DNA of 7,940 bases from contig CAYOQJ010000028.1 of NCBI GenBank assembly GCA_964406095.1, positions 1 through 7,940 on the forward strand, in the 5' to 3' direction. This document shows positions 5,793 to 7,940 of the stretch, piece by piece. Both the position numbers and the translations under genes were made by a program. Source of the stretch: M55B167 sp964406095 (lineage in GTDB: Bacteria > Verrucomicrobiota > Kiritimatiellia > RFP12 > UBA1067). The notes under the pieces were generated by a model that had not been told where the DNA came from, did no database searches, and saw only the letters and a program-made list of their open reading frames with translations. Each line of letters begins with the position of its first letter. Positions within the stretch are counted from its first letter, which is position 1.

Positions 5793-7538
5793 ATGGAACC
5801 AACACAACAGATTCGTTATTACACCGAAGAGCTGATTACCGAGGTTTGCCAGCTGCTGATCGACAAAGGGTTACTCACTTTCGACAAACTCTCCGATCTG
5901 CAGGGACGCGCACAGATAACCATGAAGGGAGTGGACTCACTCCTGATGGAAGAACAGATTGTCAACGAGGAGGAACTGCTCAAAACTTTCTCAGAGGTAA
6001 GCGGCATCCCCTATCACCATATCGGTGATTTCCGTATCGATGAAGATGCCACACAGAAGGTCAGTGCCAAGGTCGCTCTGCGCCATAAAATCGTGCCGAT
6101 TTCATATACCGACGGCATTCTGATGCTGGCCTCGAGCCGTGTTCCCAACCTGACCACAGTGGACGGCCTGCGTATGATTCTGGATGCGGGTGTCGAATTT
6201 GTGCTCTGCCCCGAGAGCGAGATATCCATGTCGCTCACCCATTTCTACGGACTCGGCGCCGAAACAATCGATCAGCTGATCGCCGAAGCGGAGGCCATGG
6301 AGCTGGATCGGGATGAAGATGAGTCAAAATCCGATATCGGCGCCGCCAGCGAACAGACCGGCATGGTGCGTTTTATCAATCTGATTATTGCTGAAGCGAT
6401 TAAGATGGACTGTACCGACATTCATATCGAACCATTTGAAGACACCCTGCGCCTGCGCTACCGTATCGACGGCATCCTGCAGGAGGTTCCACTGCCCAAA
6501 GGAGTTGACAAACTGCGCAACGCGGTCAGCTCTGCGGTCAAGATCATGGCCAATATGGATATTGCGGAACACCGCAAACCGCACGACGGACGTATCAATG
6601 TACGCTGCGGTGCCAACGATTTTGATCTGCGTGTCTCAGTGCTGCCGACCGGCTGGGGTGAAACCTGCTGTCTGCGTATTCTCAACCGCGGCACGGTCAA
6701 GGTCGATCTCGATCATCTCGGTCTCTCACCCTATCAGCTTCCAAAAATCGCCAAACTCACCGATCTGCCGCACGGCGTTGTACTCATGACCGGCCCGACC
6801 GGCTCCGGCAAAACCACCACCCTTTACGCACTGCTGGCACGCCTCAACCAAACCGGCACCAAGATTATCACCGTGGAAGACCCGGTTGAATATCAGATGC
6901 AGGGCATCAGTCAGGTGCAGGTGCATAGTCGCATCGGGCTTACCTTCGCCTCGGTGCTACGATCTATTCTGCGGCATGACCCCGATGTGATTCTGATCGG
7001 CGAAATCCGCGACTCCGAGACCGCCGATATTGCTGTACGCTCATCGCTGACCGGTCACCTTGTGCTGAGTACCCTGCACACCAACGATGCCCCCAGCGCC
7101 GTGGCCCGTCTGACCGATATGGGCGTGGAACCATATCTGACCGCATCCTGCGTCGAGGGCATTGTGGCGCAACGTCTGGTGCGGCGTGTCTGCAAAAACT
7201 GCAACGATGAGATCAAGCCGCCTCCAACAATTTACGAAGAGATGAAGGGGTACTATCCCGACCAGATCGAGGACGCCCGCTTCATCATGGGTCACGGCTG
7301 TCCCGCCTGCGGCTTCACCGGCTACCGTGGACGCAGCGCGATCAACGAAGTTCTGATAATGAATGATGTCATCCGCTCAATGGTGATCAGACGTGAGCCG
7401 GCCAACATTATCAAAGATCAGGCAATCGCAGATGGCATGGTCACACTGCGCCACGATGGCTGGCTGCGCGTGATTGAAGGACGTACCTCAATCGAGGAGG
7501 TGCTGCGCGTTGCCGGTCGTATGGAAGAGGGCGAGTAA
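5793..7538 (+). CDS. GspE/PilB-family assembly ATPase
   Basis: 581 residues, normal size for an extension ATPase. Residues about 15-150 form an MshEN/T2SSE_N-type domain, then an acidic linker (about 160-185). The N2 domain starts near 191, with DIHIEP (209-214) and the arginine-bearing LRLRYRIDG (219-227). The RecA-like domain shows Walker A GPTGSGKT (334-341, Lys340), Asp box ITVEDPVEY (359-367), Walker B DVILIGEIRD (398-407, Glu404) and His box TGHLVLSTLHTND (420-432). Four cysteines in two CxxC pairs (467/470 and 503/506) form the zinc-binding module typical of GspE and PilB and absent from PilT. As a hexamer at the inner membrane it hydrolyses ATP to drive pilin or pseudopilin assembly, docking to the PilM/GspL cytoplasmic domain. 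The cyclic-di-GMP-type RLG motif of MshEN domains is degenerate (QLLIDKG, VDSLLMEEQ). Family assignment is near certain; GspE versus PilB naming is not. Confidence 0.97.
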   Translation: MEPTQQIRYYTEELITEVCQLLIDKGLLTFDKLSDLQGRAQITMKGVDSLLMEEQIVNEEELLKTFSEVSGIPYHHIGDFRIDEDATQKVSAKVALRHKIVPISYTDGILMLASSRVPNLTTVDGLRMILDAGVEFVLCPESEISMSLTHFYGLGAETIDQLIAEAEAMELDRDEDESKSDIGAASEQTGMVRFINLIIAEAIKMDCTDIHIEPFEDTLRLRYRIDGILQEVPLPKGVDKLRNAVSSAVKIMANMDIAEHRKPHDGRINVRCGANDFDLRVSVLPTGWGETCCLRILNRGTVKVDLDHLGLSPYQLPKIAKLTDLPHGVVLMTGPTGSGKTTTLYALLARLNQTGTKIITVEDPVEYQMQGISQVQVHSRIGLTFASVLRSILRHDPDVILIGEIRDSETADIAVRSSLTGHLVLSTLHTNDAPSAVARLTDMGVEPYLTASCVEGIVAQRLVRRVCKNCNDEIKPPPTIYEEMKGYYPDQIEDARFIMGHGCPACGFTGYRGRSAINEVLIMNDVIRSMVIRREPANIIKDQAIADGMVTLRHDGWLRVIEGRTSIEEVLRVAGRMEEGE

Positions 7539-7583
7539 AGAAGTGCGCGAATAAAGAAATGCGCGAGTGCGCGAGTGCGCGAG
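7536..7583 (+). repeat. Tandem repeats between the ATPase and prepilin genes
   Basis: A 16-bp unit beginning at the ATPase stop codon, TAAAGAAGTGCGCGAA (7536-7551), is followed by TAAAGAAATGCGCGAG (7552-7567), differing at two positions. The second copy runs into three head-to-tail copies of TGCGCGAG (7560-7583). The array fills nearly all of the spacer before the next start codon and occupies the place where a ribosome binding site would be expected. Confidence 0.9.
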
Positions 7584-7591
7584 TTTATATT

Positions 7592-7940
7592 ATGAAGAGC
7601 GCGTCCACAAAGTCCACTTTGTCCGCAGAGTCACAGAGCAAACGCGGTATGACGCTGATTGAACTCAGCATCATAACCGGCATCGCATCACTGCTGTTCG
7701 CAATGATCCTGGGACTCTCACACCATGTAACCGCTGTATCAAATATCCGCAAAGCTCAAGCCGAGCTGGGCAAGTGGCAGCTCGCGCTGGATGAGTGGCG
7801 TCACCAGTTCGGCGAGTACCCCACAAGAATCATCAGAGAAAATGGTGAACCCGAAGCAGTGATGACTGCTGACGACGAGCTTGGCAATTTATCCAATGTA
7901 TACTATAAGGTCTCTGTTGTAATGAATCACAACAATTCAC
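7592..7940 (+). CDS. Type IV prepilin-like / pseudopilin protein (GspG-like), 3' end outside window
   Basis: 116 codons are seen before the window ends, with no stop. Residues 1-19 are a polar leader ending KRG; prepilin peptidase would cut after Gly19, leaving Met1 and the conserved Glu5 (MTLIEL, residues 20-25 of the precursor). A hydrophobic helix follows to about residue 48. The segment after it (QAELGKWQLALDEWRHQFGE, then YPT at 76-78) resembles the major pseudopilin GspG pattern, where a helix leads into a G.YPT motif. Such proteins polymerise into the pilus or pseudopilus driven by the upstream ATPase. The 19-residue leader is long for a prepilin. ATG 7592 lacks a clear ribosome binding site; an in-frame ATG at 7559, inside the tandem repeat, would lengthen the leader to 30 residues. 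Cleaved-Met at +1 instead of Phe is uncommon but known. Confidence 0.85.
   Translation, partial: MKSASTKSTLSAESQSKRGMTLIELSIITGIASLLFAMILGLSHHVTAVSNIRKAQAELGKWQLALDEWRHQFGEYPTRIIRENGEPEAVMTADDELGNLSNVYYKVSVVMNHNNS
7607..7622. repeat. Perfect inverted repeat in the prepilin leader codons
   Basis: ACAAAGT-CC-ACTTTGT has 7-bp arms with a 2-base centre, beginning 15 bases after ATG 7592. GTCCAC also occurs twice as a direct repeat here (7604-7609 and 7613-7618), followed by GTCCGC (7621-7626). It may be a small DNA palindrome or a weak mRNA hairpin near the start codon; its function is unknown. Confidence 0.6.

Noticed and set aside
5793..7538. Retraction ATPase (PilT type)
   Set aside because: PilT is shorter and lacks both the N-terminal MshEN-type domain and the four-cysteine zinc module seen here.
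7536..7583. CRISPR array or attachment site
   Set aside because: The units are 8 and 16 bp, directly adjoining with no spacers, and there are no cas genes or integrase nearby.

Overview
The window carries part of an envelope-spanning type II secretion / type IV pilus-like machine from a Gram-negative (two-membrane) bacterium. All genes lie on the + strand in a tight array. In order they are a lipoprotein secretin (125-2236), a PilM-PilN fusion with GspL-like layout (2277-4016), a PilO/GspM-like inner-membrane protein (4013-4774), a PilP/GspC-like inner-membrane protein (4938-5759), a GspE/PilB assembly ATPase (5793-7538), and the first 116 codons of a prepilin-like protein (from about 7592, cut by the window end). 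The outer-membrane lipoprotein, moderately high GC and the mix of GspL-like and PilO/PilP-like parts would fit a member of the Planctomycetes-Verrucomicrobia-Chlamydiae group (Kiritimatiellota, Lentisphaerota or Verrucomicrobiota). That placement is inference from general resemblance to loci such as the Akkermansia pilus-like cluster, not from alignment.

Layout: 1-124 is a leader region with a possible unidentified tail of an upstream gene. 125-4774 holds secretin, PilMN and PilO-like genes; the latter two overlap by 4 bp (ATGA). 4775-4937 is the only sizeable gap (163 bp) and contains a perfect -35 hexamer, a small palindrome and repeated ATAACG words, so a second transcription unit may begin here. 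4938-7538 holds the PilP/GspC-like and ATPase genes, 33 bp apart. 7536-7591 is a short tandem-repeat spacer, followed by the prepilin-like gene.

How the parts would work together, from family knowledge: the cytoplasmic hexameric ATPase drives assembly of pilin-like subunits into a filament. The PilM-like cytoplasmic domain links the ATPase to the membrane, and its fused PilN-like part pairs with the PilO-like protein in the periplasm. The PilP/GspC-like protein bridges to the N-terminal domains of the secretin, which forms the outer-membrane pore. The polytopic platform protein (GspF/PilC) and prepilin peptidase are not in the window. The sequence alone does not decide whether the machine secretes proteins, builds a surface pilus or takes up DNA.
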